In this document: in pieces, positions 25,546-35,433 of the stretch
Layout: each line of letters opens with the position of its first letter
How positions within the stretch are numbered: the first letter of the stretch is position 1
Assembly (NCBI GenBank): GCA_900550175.1
Contig: URQX01000002.1
Coordinates: 1 to 64,000, forward strand
From: an uncultured Veillonella sp.
GTDB taxonomy: Bacteria; Bacillota; Negativicutes; Veillonellales; Veillonellaceae
Length of the DNA stretch: 64,000 bases
Reading direction: 5' to 3'
Position numbers and translations under genes: made by a program
Notes under the pieces: model-generated
What the model was told of the DNA's origin: nothing
Seen by the model: only the letters and a program-made list of their open reading frames with translations
The model's database searches: none

Positions 25546-27141
25546 TTACTTAACTTTTCTAATATGTCTAAAGAAATACAACCAATATTCGTAAGCTACA
25601 GTATCAGCTAGTTTTGCTGCATCGAGGCCCACCATATCGATAAGTTCTGTCGGGATTTGGTAATAGGAGCCGCTTGTGCCAGATTTAGACAGGCACGCAT
25701 TCACTAACATATTCGCATCAAAATCGATGATATAATCCATCAAATTAACGCGTTTCGTTTCACTGTGCGTGTATGCATGTTCCAATTGGAATTCACGCAA
25801 ATTCTTTTCAAGCACCTTTTTATCCGCTTTAGTTTGCGCTACAAAGTCTTGCAATTGGCGATGGCCAGTGGCATGATCTGTACCGAGTTCAGCCAATAAA
25901 ACGGACGCGAAATGCTTGGAGATACTACGAGAATCCATAGTGCGTTTAATATACGTATCCACATCGTGAGCTGCATGTAATCGTGCATTCAAGATGATCT
26001 GTTTTTCCAATACCTTCTTCGCAATGCGACGTGTTGGTTTATGTAAGGATGTAAGAGCTTCTGCTTTTGCCTTACCTAATGGTACCATTGTACCTTCCAA
26101 TGGTGTCCAAAGACGACCTTGACCATACCCTTCTTGCACGCGAGCACCCATACCGTTGTATAAAATAGTTTGCAATGCTGCTACATCATCGGTAGACCAA
26201 CCAGATAATTTTACCAATTCCACCACAGTACCTGCAGAGGCAGCTGCTTCAGAACTACTACGAACGCCCCAGATGCTGTTGAAGTTTTGTTCCTCTTGGT
26301 ACGAAGCAAACACACCACCGATGGTAATGTCTGAACCAATGGATGCTACCGCACGACCAACTACATCATGAATGGATTCCGTACCGAGTAGCAATGGCGT
26401 ATGCAATCGTACATATAAGGAATTTCCTGCACTCGTTGGCGTTGGCACAGGCATAATATCACCAATTGTAACGGTACAGTGACCGTATTCTGTACGGCGA
26501 GAACGGCCGATATGGCAATCTAAATTTTTAGGGAATTCGTGAACGAAGGATTCCAAGGCATCCTTAGGACCTACTACGGAGCCCACAAATACTTGATTTG
26601 GTTCTACATATTCATAGTTAAAAATCGTGCCATCACTGCTGCGGCCTTGTACGCGCTCTTGCTCAGATGAGCGAGACATATGCAATTTAATCGCTGTTTC
26701 CACAGAAACTGGGCTACATTCTGTACCATCTAGCACGACAAAGCCCTTTACGCCTTTAAAGCCAAGAAGATTTTGTTTTTCTGGCACATCGTATTCTTGT
26801 TTTGCATAAAAAGAATCAACTACCTGGTTAGATGCAAACTTAGTTTCTTTAGCCGCATTCTTGTTTTTTTGCAAACTCAATGGCGCAGGGAATGATGTTC
26901 CCTTTACTGTATCTTTATAAGCGGATACGAAACGTAAATCACCGTAGAACAAATTCATAAAGTCCTGATTTGTATGCGCTGTTTTACCAAGGTTATGGGA
27001 TTTGATAAACTGAGTGGCAAATAGGCCTCGCAAAATGCGTCCATCAATAGATCCACGTGTACCTGTCAATACGCCTGCCGTCGAAGAATTGGCAATGAGC
27101 GTTGGGGATTGTATAGTGACCGTAATATTTACTTGTTCCAT
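25546..27141 (-). CDS. csx10: Csx10-like RAMP (Cas5-type) subunit (531 aa)
   Basis: The N-terminus ITVTIQSPTLIANSSTAGVL followed by TRGSIDGRILRGLFATQFI is the Csx10 opening (strand, then (I/L)-x-G-x-x-(L)-R-G-x-(F/L)). A long insertion follows, then RSRRTEYGHCTVTIGD and GARVQEGYGQGRLW glycine loops. The stop overlaps the start of no gene but lies 13 bp before the double RAMP gene; its own start overlaps the end of 27129-27803. In type III-D it takes the Cas5 role of holding the crRNA handle. Confidence 0.75.
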   Translation of the reverse strand: MEQVNITVTIQSPTLIANSSTAGVLTGTRGSIDGRILRGLFATQFIKSHNLGKTAHTNQDFMNLFYGDLRFVSAYKDTVKGTSFPAPLSLQKNKNAAKETKFASNQVVDSFYAKQEYDVPEKQNLLGFKGVKGFVVLDGTECSPVSVETAIKLHMSRSSEQERVQGRSSDGTIFNYEYVEPNQVFVGSVVGPKDALESFVHEFPKNLDCHIGRSRRTEYGHCTVTIGDIMPVPTPTSAGNSLYVRLHTPLLLGTESIHDVVGRAVASIGSDITIGGVFASYQEEQNFNSIWGVRSSSEAAASAGTVVELVKLSGWSTDDVAALQTILYNGMGARVQEGYGQGRLWTPLEGTMVPLGKAKAEALTSLHKPTRRIAKKVLEKQIILNARLHAAHDVDTYIKRTMDSRSISKHFASVLLAELGTDHATGHRQLQDFVAQTKADKKVLEKNLREFQLEHAYTHSETKRVNLMDYIIDFDANMLVNACLSKSGTSGSYYQIPTELIDMVGLDAAKLADTVAYEYWLYFFRHIRKVK

Positions 27142-27803
27142 AGTTTACCCCCTATTGTATCTAGATCAAATGCTTTATCATCGATTTTACATACCACTTG
27201 ACCGAACCCACGGTTTCGCTTACCACCTATGGCCATCATATTGCGTACAGCACAGCTCAAAATATAGCGGTCTGTATCCGTCATATCCTCTACATCGATA
27301 TGTCCCTTAAAGGTAAGCCCCTTATTAAGCACGCGAGAGTTATGCAAGGTACCTTCCATAGCTGTTCCTGTTGTTTGGTCGATAGATGTGTAATACCGCA
27401 TGGATGTATATTCTTCAAGAACGCGGTCCTTTGTGAATACTGTTGGGTACTGTTCCTCTAACTGCGCCAATTCACGAGATACCACATCATAATCAGAAAT
27501 GGTCAAATTCGAGATGGATAATCTAGGTTCATCCGTAATGCCTTCAAGACGGTTGAATAAAACTTTCACATCGTCCGTTGTAAACGCCGTCATCTTAGAC
27601 ATTTCCATCATTTCCGCTACCTCGAGAGCGCTTTCATATAACACACCGCGCACCCGTTTTGCCGGAATGAAAGGAATTCCGTAACGGTCATGAACGATGG
27701 TGCTGTCCGTGTTCACATCGCCTTGGCCGGACATCAGCATAGTTGGCGACAATAATTGTATAGTTAATGTGTACATATACTTACTCCAATCCAGGCAATA
27801 CAT
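27129..27803 (-). CDS. Cas7-type RAMP protein (224 aa)
   Basis: The start LTIQLLSPTMLMSGQGDVNT, then IPFIPAKRVRGVLYESAL (a G-x-x-(V)-R-G loop) near 45, and the C-terminal GGKRNRGFGQVVCKI loop near 195-210 place it in the Csm3/Cas7 group. It overlaps cas10 by 23 bp and csx10 by 13 bp, so the block is tightly coupled. A conserved acidic residue for target RNA cutting (DVNTDSTIV) is near the expected site. Confidence 0.75.
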   Translation of the reverse strand: MYCLDWSKYMYTLTIQLLSPTMLMSGQGDVNTDSTIVHDRYGIPFIPAKRVRGVLYESALEVAEMMEMSKMTAFTTDDVKVLFNRLEGITDEPRLSISNLTISDYDVVSRELAQLEEQYPTVFTKDRVLEEYTSMRYYTSIDQTTGTAMEGTLHNSRVLNKGLTFKGHIDVEDMTDTDRYILSCAVRNMMAIGGKRNRGFGQVVCKIDDKAFDLDTIGGKLWNK

Positions 27804-29361
27804 AATCCATCAATTCAATGGCATCCGTATACGGTGTGCGCATATGGCCATCAATCTTAGCCCATAGCTTGTCTGTGAAAGCTTCCCAACCAGCTACATT
27901 CGGCAACGATGTCCCCGTATTACGCAGTTGTTCAAGAAATACTGTCCACATATGTTCATTATCTTGAAGGACGGAACGCAATTCCTTCACCTTGTTATGA
28001 GCCATCACCTTGCCAGCATTGAATTGAGCTGTACAATCCAATACTTGAGGCAATCCCTCTATATCACCAGAGGCTACAGATTCTGTACGGCCATAAACGC
28101 GGTATGGACCAAAGTGCATATTGCCTGTTAGGCTACTGTATTCATTGGCAAAGAATTGCTCCAATGTTGGCGCTGTTTCACCGTGTAAGAAGGCAAAGTC
28201 CATCCAGCAGGATTCCGAAATCGTATGTGTTTCATTGTATGCACGCATCTTGGATTTTGCACTATCACACAATTGTTCTGCCATTTCGTAGCCTCTAAAG
28301 AATGGATATGATGTAGGAATCACCGCAATACCTGCACAGGATGCAATAGACATGCCATCCGCATCACTCAATAATTGTTGCATCAAGAATTGTGACGTTT
28401 GTACCGCAATACGAGCATTACAGATGAATGTAATATCGTCACCGCCTACGATGATAGGACGAATAGGCATCATGTTCGGTTTCAGTTCCAATTCTGAATC
28501 TAACACATCATAGTGATTGATGATCCATTCCACTGTAGCCTTAAAACTAGCCAATGTTTTTTCATGAACGCGCTTGGATAAGGCGCTGCGTTCTTCCAAA
28601 GTTTTACAAGCTCTGAAATGAGCCCCCATGTTGTTACCATCAATATGAACGATAGCAATATCATTGATACCCGTTTTACTAGTATCTGTAGATTGATTTT
28701 GACCTAGGTCCTCTAACTCAGATGGAAATACCCAGTCCGTGTCTTCTGTGCCGAATAGGTCAAGGCTCAATCGTTTATTTGCTGCGTCAAAAGCGTTAAA
28801 TTTAGCTGAGAAAGACGTAGCCACAAGGCGTTTTTCACCTATTGGTTCTGTTGTATCAGCCACATCACCACTAAAATCGCAAATCGTAGTCAACCCTGTA
28901 TTGGCTGGCGTCACAATCGGATGTAGAGTATGCTGATTAGCCTTTAATTGTGAATATAACACCCCTAAATCACTGGAGAACTTATCCTTATCAAGGGTAA
29001 TTGTTCCAGATGTGGCCCCCACCTTGAGGGATGGATATTTCGTCAAGACACGAGTAGTGAATTGCTTAATGATATTCGCCACGAGCGCTTCATGAGCTTC
29101 GTCAACCAACACTAATGCATTACCGCCGCCGATGTACGCCACATACACAGGCGTCGGCAGTGCTGTAAGACTTTCACCATGGCTTAACCAAGATGTTGTA
29201 TCTGCGGCTACCCCAATATTCTTAATGACCTCATCGCACAACACATTCTTAAATAATCGGTCCACAATATATGAAGCCCCTACATTGGCCTTCAATTTAT
29301 TGTTTGCGAAGATGTACTTTTGAATGGACTGCACATCAAATAAAATCGCATTTACTTGCAT
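27781..29361 (-). CDS. cas10: Cas10, HD-less cyclic oligoadenylate synthase (526 aa)
   Basis: The first palm-like domain begins AILFDVQSIQKYIFANNKLK with GASYIVDRLF and a degenerate AYIGGGNALVL. The second palm has HIDGNNMGAHF (241-251) and the active site IVGGDDITF (306-309 GGDD). No HD domain precedes it, so ssDNA cleavage is not expected. The intact GGDD implies cyclic oligoadenylate synthesis when target RNA is bound, matching the CARF-HEPN gene at 39790. The length is shorter than classical Csm1/Cmr2 but fits III-D. A GGAGTG ribosome binding site precedes the ATG. Confidence 0.9.
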   Translation of the reverse strand: MQVNAILFDVQSIQKYIFANNKLKANVGASYIVDRLFKNVLCDEVIKNIGVAADTTSWLSHGESLTALPTPVYVAYIGGGNALVLVDEAHEALVANIIKQFTTRVLTKYPSLKVGATSGTITLDKDKFSSDLGVLYSQLKANQHTLHPIVTPANTGLTTICDFSGDVADTTEPIGEKRLVATSFSAKFNAFDAANKRLSLDLFGTEDTDWVFPSELEDLGQNQSTDTSKTGINDIAIVHIDGNNMGAHFRACKTLEERSALSKRVHEKTLASFKATVEWIINHYDVLDSELELKPNMMPIRPIIVGGDDITFICNARIAVQTSQFLMQQLLSDADGMSIASCAGIAVIPTSYPFFRGYEMAEQLCDSAKSKMRAYNETHTISESCWMDFAFLHGETAPTLEQFFANEYSSLTGNMHFGPYRVYGRTESVASGDIEGLPQVLDCTAQFNAGKVMAHNKVKELRSVLQDNEHMWTVFLEQLRNTGTSLPNVAGWEAFTDKLWAKIDGHMRTPYTDAIELMDYVLPGLE

Positions 29362-29395
29362 AGGCTCACTCCTTACCTACAAAACACAATACGAA

Positions 29396-29758
29396 TCAGC
29401 GACAATACTCACGGAATTGAACAAACTGAAAGTTCACTATTTTCTCGTTCACCCCATCCCTATAGGATGCTTCAACCACCCGTTCACTGGTAGCTGCCAC
29501 AACAGTAATCCCAACAGCGAGCAATCGTTCCACTAACACATGACAATAAATGAATTCTCCTTGGCAGAGTACTGCCGTTGGATGCAAGGCGATGATACGC
29601 GCTGCATAATCTTGCGCCAACTGACTAATTTCCACCGAAGATGCCATCGGATCAATCTGAGGGAATGGCATATCCATAATCATCCCATATTGATTCCCTG
29701 CATCGAGCTGTGCATCCGACCAGTACTGAGATGGATGATTTGTATGATTGATAAACAT
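29396..29758 (-). CDS. Small CRISPR-associated-type protein (120 aa)
   Basis: I set the start at 29758 after GAGGGGA. The protein reads MFINHTNHPSQYWSDAQLDA, then MDMPFPQIDPMASSVEISQL, then VLCQGEFIYCHVLVERLLAV and an ATSERVVE segment, and ends FQFVQFREY. I recall similar small proteins beside CRISPR or cyclic-nucleotide genes but cannot name the family securely. A Rossmann-like alternation of strands and helices and its place next to cas10 allow a role as a cyclic oligoadenylate-binding or degrading protein. That role is an inference. Confidence 0.6.
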   Translation of the reverse strand: MFINHTNHPSQYWSDAQLDAGNQYGMIMDMPFPQIDPMASSVEISQLAQDYAARIIALHPTAVLCQGEFIYCHVLVERLLAVGITVVAATSERVVEASYRDGVNEKIVNFQFVQFREYCR

Positions 29759-29917
29759 GGAATCCCCTCTTTCATGAAACACGATATACAAAACTTCATT
29801 TATATTTCATCTTTAATGATAGCAAATACTAAGAAAAAAAGCACTTATAATCATGCATTTTATGAAAGTTTTATGATTATTCAATATATACTATAATTCT
29901 TTAGATAATTTAAAAAG

Positions 29918-30916
29918 TTATACAAACTCCTTTACTTCTAATTCTTCTGCGGGAGCATGACCAATATTCTTTAAAAAAGATATAAAATACTGTATTTCTT
30001 GTTGAATCCATTGACGTGGTGTAACTCCTGCTAACCGCGTTGCAGTATGTGTCATATAATATTCATATGTTTTAACCCAGCCCTTATTAGAATCACGAGC
30101 CAAGAAACAGCCTCGTTCAGATATATCAAAATCATCTCTATTAATCATTTGTCGATTGAAAACCTTTAAGATAAATCTATCGATAATCTCTTGTCGTAAT
30201 AGATCCATCACATCGTACACAAAACTATCCTTTCTATCGTTCGTACTATGTAACACACCAATACGCACATCAAGACCAGTAGATACTAGGTAGGCGCGCA
30301 CCTCTCGTTCCAGAAATGAATAACCATAACTGAGTAAAGCATTTACAGGATCTGTACTAGGATGACGTTTGCGTCCTGGAAAGGTCCAAGGTTAAGACAA
30401 TATAAATGGCCATACGGAAAAATAAGTTCGAGAAGCAAGGCCTTCTATGCCTCTCAAGGCCTCTACTGTCTTGGTCCTATCTACACGTTTCACTAAGGCC
30501 TGCATAGTATGGCGAATCGCCTCATAGTTAGGAATATGTCGCGTCTTATTGTACTGATCAAGGATGTTTAATTGGGCTTTCACCTTGCGAAATACAATAT
30601 ACCGCGATGCCATAAGGGCAAAATCAGGGTTTGTGAAATGATTCACTTGCCACAATAATTTCTTAAGCGATGTATGTTCATCACCAAGAATCCCCATAAC
30701 CTCGTATTTATGATTCACAAACTGAATGAGAGAACCTTGCTCAACTAAAGAGAACATAACTTGTGTAGAAATTTGTACCGTTCGCCCAACTACGAGATTA
30801 TTTACGTTCGCCATGGGTAACTGACGCCGAACCTCATGATTCTGTTCTAAGATTAACAAACCACCATCTTGTTTTATCGATATACCTGGCGTCATAACAT
30901 ATACAGTTTCAATCAT
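29918..30916 (-). pseudogene. cas1: cas1 interrupted by an in-frame TAA
   Basis: The reading frame is Cas1 throughout. The first 174 codons include LRGIEGLASRTYF with catalytic Glu158. Codon 175 is TAA (30392-30394). The same frame then continues PWTFPGRKRHPSTDPVNALL and on to IGVLHSTNDRKDSFVYDVMD, with the catalytic histidine and aspartates. No shift is needed, so a single substitution made the stop. The restored protein would be 332 aa, the normal size. The active site is split across the stop, so the gene is inactive unless the stop is read through. It lies between cas2 and the small gene at 29396. Confidence 0.9.
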
Positions 30917-30950
30917 ACCAACACCTCCTAAACAAATTACATAATCACTG

Positions 30951-31229
30951 TTAAATCATAATAATCTGTTCCTCACACAATGGAACCTTCTCATTGTTGC
31001 ACCATATGGGGGTCTTGGTCGTATCCGATATGGAAACAATTAACAAGCGCTTTGTCTCATCATTTCTTGTAAGAAACTCTAAATTCTTGATAATCGTCTC
31101 CACCCGTACATGAGCATTAAGACAGAGAAACACGCTATGCTGCACACGGTAACAAAATGATTCTAAATACTTAACTACCTTATTCCGGATTTTTGTGTTC
31201 GAAAGGTCATAAGAAATTAGATATTGCAT
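30951..31229 (-). CDS. cas2: Cas2 adaptation protein (92 aa)
   Basis: MQYLISYDLSNTKIRNKVVK is the Cas2 first strand with the conserved YD(L/I) aspartate. QHSVFLCLNAHVRVETI and the TKRLLIVSISD strand complete the ferredoxin fold. The start at 31229 follows AAGGGGTGG; an earlier GTG is less likely. It is the first classical cas gene of the operon and should dimerise with Cas1, which is broken here. Confidence 0.9.
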   Translation of the reverse strand: MQYLISYDLSNTKIRNKVVKYLESFCYRVQHSVFLCLNAHVRVETIIKNLEFLTRNDETKRLLIVSISDTTKTPIWCNNEKVPLCEEQIIMI

Positions 31230-31346
31230 ACAAACCACCCCTTTGTGGTGCTAACGTACTATTTATCGTCTTGCAGCATCTTCACAATCATATATAGTAT
31301 TCATAGCCAGCAAATGATAGCTAATAGTCCAGTCATAATACTAACC

Positions 31347-31454
31347 TTAGCCAATGTTGGTGCAAATATAGATACAATAGATGACATAGGATCTTCGATT
31401 CATGCGCCCTGACAAATACATCATTTCCTTTAATTCTTGTATTACATTAGACAT
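31347..31454 (-). CDS. Possible small ORF upstream of cas2 (35 aa)
   Basis: The ORF begins MSNVIQELKEMMYLSGRMNR and stops after 35 codons. A GAGGTG site precedes it, inside the end of the 23-aa ORF. Another frame (about 31307-31393) encodes MSSIVSIFAPTLAKVSIMTG followed by LLAIICWL, so a longer gene may have been broken by a frameshift, or the region may be a leader RNA. Confidence 0.35.
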   Translation of the reverse strand: MSNVIQELKEMMYLSGRMNRRSYVIYCIYICTNIG

Positions 31455-31462
31455 ACCGCACC

Positions 31463-31534
31463 TCACTTTTTCTTGCTCAATGATTTAGCGATTACGATTA
31501 AAACAGCCCAACAAATCAACATTTCAATACTCAT
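31463..31534 (-). CDS. 23-aa membrane peptide leading the cas operon
   Basis: The ORF MSIEMLICWAVLIVIAKSLS ends KKK. It has one hydrophobic helix and a lysine tail, with GGGGAGGTG 8 bp upstream. It is the first ORF after box promoter C and precedes cas2 by about 230 bp. Size and shape resemble type I toxins, but no antisense RNA promoter was seen. A leader peptide is the other option. Confidence 0.5.
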   Translation of the reverse strand: MSIEMLICWAVLIVIAKSLSKKK

Positions 31535-31578
31535 CAAGACTAACACCTCCCCACACTATGATTTGTTTTGTTGCATTC

Positions 31579-31624
31579 ATTATACGAACCATAGTGAAAG
31601 TAGGATAATCAGAAAAACTAGGAA
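31579..31624 (-). promoter_or_regulatory. Box-type promoter C (cas operon)
   Basis: TTCCTAGTTTTTCTGA (31609-31624), 24 bp, TATAAT (31579-31584) on the minus strand, no -35 consensus. One base of the box differs from A, B and D. It should drive the small peptide, cas2 and the downstream operon. Confidence 0.7.
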
Positions 31625-31629
31625 TTAAA

Positions 31630-31650
31630 AAAGCGCCTTTCGGCGCAACA
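31630..31650 (-). terminator. Terminator between array 2 and the cas operon
   Basis: Minus strand GCGCCGAAAGGCGC followed by TTTTTT. It would end the leftward array 2 transcript just before promoter C. Confidence 0.8.
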
Positions 31651-31818
31651 GTAGTATAACTAACAAAACAAATTCCATTTTGTATAAGTGTCAAAATACC
31701 ACCAAATTCAGATTGGATTTTTTTGTTAAGTTATCCATTATCTTATGATCAGAAATTTAAAATTCTATTATAGCCATTGTGAGAATCTCCTAATACCCAA
31801 ATAAGCAAAAGCAGTCAG

Positions 31819-34800
31819 TATGTTGCAACTAATGAAGATAATAAAAAAGTGATTACCAATAATAACAGCGTTTCAATACCGTAAACGGTAGGTACTATTG
31901 CAACGAAAGAAATCAACGAGAAACAGGGGCAAGAATTAGCGAGTTTCAATACCGCAAGCGGTAAGTGTTATTGCTTATCGCCTTTGTTTTATCTTCTCTT
32001 CGTTCAGATATTTGAGATGTGCGGACCTCATCGTCGCGCTGCTCCTCTGCTGTTTCGCACCCTTCGGCGCATACCGTAAACGGTAAGTACTGTTGCTTTA
32101 TCACCTTCGTTTTACCTTCGCTTTGCTCAGGTACTTGAGATATGCAGACCTCATCGTCACTTTGCTCCTCTGCTGTCTCGTCCCCTTCGGCGCATACCGT
32201 AAACGGTAGGTACTGTTGCAACTATAGATAGCGCCAAAACAGGCTTAAAGGTATGGGATCCGTTTCAATACCGTAAACGGTAGTTACATTTCTTTATCAC
32301 TTTTGTTTTCTTTCGCTTTGCTTAGGCACTTGAGATGGGGGGACCTCATCGTCACTTCGCTCCTCTGCTGCCTCACACTCTGCGACGCATACTGCAAGTG
32401 GTAGGTATTATTGCAACGTAAGAATGAAGTCGGCTATAGAATGGTTACAGCAGATTAATAGTTTCAATACCGCAAGCGGCAGGTGTTGTTGCAACCTCAA
32501 AGGTTTATACCGCCGTTTGTTCGGTTATGGTTATGGTTTCAATACCGCAAGCGGTAGGTATTGTTGCAACCACTATCGCAACTAAATTGGCTTTCATCTC
32601 TGCACTTCGGTTTCAATACCGCAGGCGGTAGATGTTGTTGCAACATGATTGGCATCCATCCGAATACGGGAAGTATTTTACTGTTTCAATACCGTAAACG
32701 GTAGGTACTGTTGCTTATCGCCTTTGTTTTACCTTCACTTCGTTCAGGTACTTGAGATATGCGGACCTCATCATCGGTATGCACCTCTGCTGTCTCACAC
32801 TCTGTGGTACATACCGTAAATGGTAGGTGCTGTTACAAATAAACAAGCACGTCGAAGTGCTCCTCCTAAAATAAAATGGTTTCAATACTGTAAACAGTAA
32901 GTACCATTACCTTTATTTTATCTTCTCTTCGTTCAGGTAAGAGATGTGCGGACTTCATCGTCGATTTGCTCCTCTGCTGCCTCGCACCCTTCGGCGCATA
33001 CCGTAAACGGTAGGTGTTATTGCAACGCGGATTTCAAGCATGGGGCAAAGAAAATGTTGCAAAATTGTTTCAATACCGCAAGCAGTAGGTGTTGTTGCAA
33101 CTTTCTAGTACAAGATATGAACGCTATCAAAAAAGCTTTATAGTTTCAATACCGCAGGCGGTAGGTGTTGTTGCAACATGACAAGGACGGCAACCTAATC
33201 AGTAACGGCAATTATTAGTTTCAATACCGTAAACGGTAAGTGTTGTTGCTTATCGCCTTTGTTTTACCTTCTCTTCGTTCAGGTACTTGAGATGTGCGGA
33301 CCTCATCGTCGCTTTGCTCCTCTGCTGTCTCGCACCCTTCGGCGCATACCGTAAACGGTAGGTACTATTGCAATTGCATCGATCCTTCTGATAATAACAT
33401 ACTTGATAGGTTTCAATACCGTAAACCGTAGGTGTTGTTGCAACATTTAAAAATCAACAAGAAGAAAACGAATATACGCCTCTATTGTTTCAATACCGCA
33501 AGCAGTAAGTGCTGTTACTTCATCACCTTTGTTTTACCTTCTCTTCGTTCAGGTACTTGCAATGTGTGGGCCTCATCGTCACTTCGCTCCTCTGCTGTCT
33601 CGCACCCTTCGACGCATACCGTAAACGGTAAGTACTATTGCAACCGAATCAATTACGTCCTGATTTTGTTCAGGAGCAAAGTGCGTTTCAATACCGTAAA
33701 CAGTAGGTACTATTGCAATATCAGAAGAATCTATTAAGAACTATTTATTGGATTGTTTGTTTCAATACCATAAACGGTAGGTACTGTTGCTTATCGCCTT
33801 TGTTTCACCTTCTCTTCGTTCAGGTACTTGAGATGTGCAGACCTCATCGTCGCTTTGCTCCTCTGCTGTCTCGCACCCTTCGGCGCATACCGTAAACGGT
33901 AAGCACTGTTACAACCGAAGATGCTCAAATCTTTGCTGATTGGAAACAATGGTTTCAATACCGTAAACGGTAGGTGCTGTTGCAACCTTATTGGGGGAAA
34001 GTCGTAGTCGTTACTATGACCGAGTTTCAATACCGTGAACGGTAGGTGCTGTTGCTTCATCATCTTCGTTTTACCTTCTCTTCGTTCAGGTACTTGAGAT
34101 GTGCGGACCTCATCGTCGCTTTGCTCCTCTGCTGTCTCGCACCCTTCGGCGCATACCGTAAACGGTAAGCACTGTTACAACCGAAGATGCTCAAATCTTT
34201 GCTGATTGGAAACAATGGTTTCAATACCGTAAACGATAGGTGTTGTTGCAACTAACAATAACAGACGAAAATGGTATGAAGCGTGTACCGTTTCAATACC
34301 GCAGGCGGTAGGTGTTGTTGCAACTTATATTTAATTTAAAGGAGGATTTAAAATGAGTGGAGTTTCAATACCGCAGGCGGTAGGTGTTGTTGCAACCCTT
34401 GGTGCTCTCCAACAATTCGAAACGGCGAACATCAGTGTTTCAATACCGCAGGCGGTAGGTGTTGTTGCAACGTCAACTACGATGTTCGTGAGGCTGCAGC
34501 AACAGCTGTAGCGTTTCAATACCGCAAGCGGTAGGTGTTGTTGCAACCGAATTAATTTCGGGGCCGTTATATATTGTTTCGTAAATTGTTTCAATACCGC
34601 AAGCGGTAGGTGTTGTTGCAACCAACTATGACATCAGGGAAGCTGCAGCGACAGCTGTGGCTGTTTCAATACCGCAAGCGGTAGGTGTTGTTGCAACTTA
34701 ACAGATTAATGAAGTGCTGTTCTGGTAAAATCACAGGTTTCAATACCGCAAGCGGTAGGTGTTGTTGCAACCTGGTCAAGCTGGTGCTACCGAATTAACT

Positions 34801-35068
34801 GCGTATACGCGTTTCAATACCGCAAGCGGTAGGTGTTGTTGCAACTGGCTTAAAAGAAATGTGCTGCGGCGATGATGATACTGTTTCAATACCGCAAGCG
34901 GTAGGTGTTGTTGCAACTTTTTAAAATGCGTGTGATTAACAGAAACCAAAGTGCTATTGTTTCAATACCGCAAGCGGTAGGTGTTGTTGCAACTTGAGTT
35001 CTCCCGCATTGATGCAGAGACAAGAGAAGTATGGTTTCAATACCGCAAGCGGTAGGTGTTGTTGCAAC
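31819..35068 (-). CRISPR. CRISPR array 2
   Basis: The 35-bp repeats read GTTGCAACAACACCTACCGC...GGTATTGAAAC on the minus strand at the leader end and are uniform from about 34290 to 35068, with spacers of about 36-41 bp. Towards the left the repeats diverge. Nine intervals hold the 96-bp element (near 32000, 32120, 32320, 32740, 32920, 33260, 33530, 33810 and 34070). One spacer (CGAAGATGCTCAAATCTTTG...) occurs twice, at 33916 and 34182, each time next to an element, which shows segmental duplication. No element occurs in the youngest 800 bp. Confidence 0.97.
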
Positions 35069-35250
35069 AGCAGGCCTTACAAAGCCAGTATTCATGGGGC
35101 TTAAAAATAGGTTTTGGAAAACCTCATACCGTAAACGGTCAAAACGCACTCCCATTTGATCCAAAAGGCCTATGGATATAGGTAAATACTGGAAGAAAAT
35201 GACTTTTCTTAAGATACAGTCATTATAAGGGTTTCTAGATTTTCAGTCAA
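35069..35250 (-). promoter_or_regulatory. Leader and promoter of array 2
   Basis: The leader starts AGCAGGCCTTACAAAGCCAG and holds a repeat-like CATACCGTAAACGGTC near 35126. Its promoter is TTGACT (35245-35250), 17 bp, TATAAT (35222-35227) on the minus strand. It is highly similar to the leader at 52086. Confidence 0.85.
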
Positions 35251-35433
35251 TATTTTAATTCATTTTCTTTTCACGTTTAAATCTCCACTAGGCAGATGTT
35301 ATTTGAGATTATCCCTATTTTCTGGTCTTTCACATGGTTAGAAAACGATTGGTCTCATAAAAATGACCTATCCACAGTGATGCATGGATAGGTCAATGTT
35401 ATGTTAGCTATATTTCAATATAATCAGTATCTG

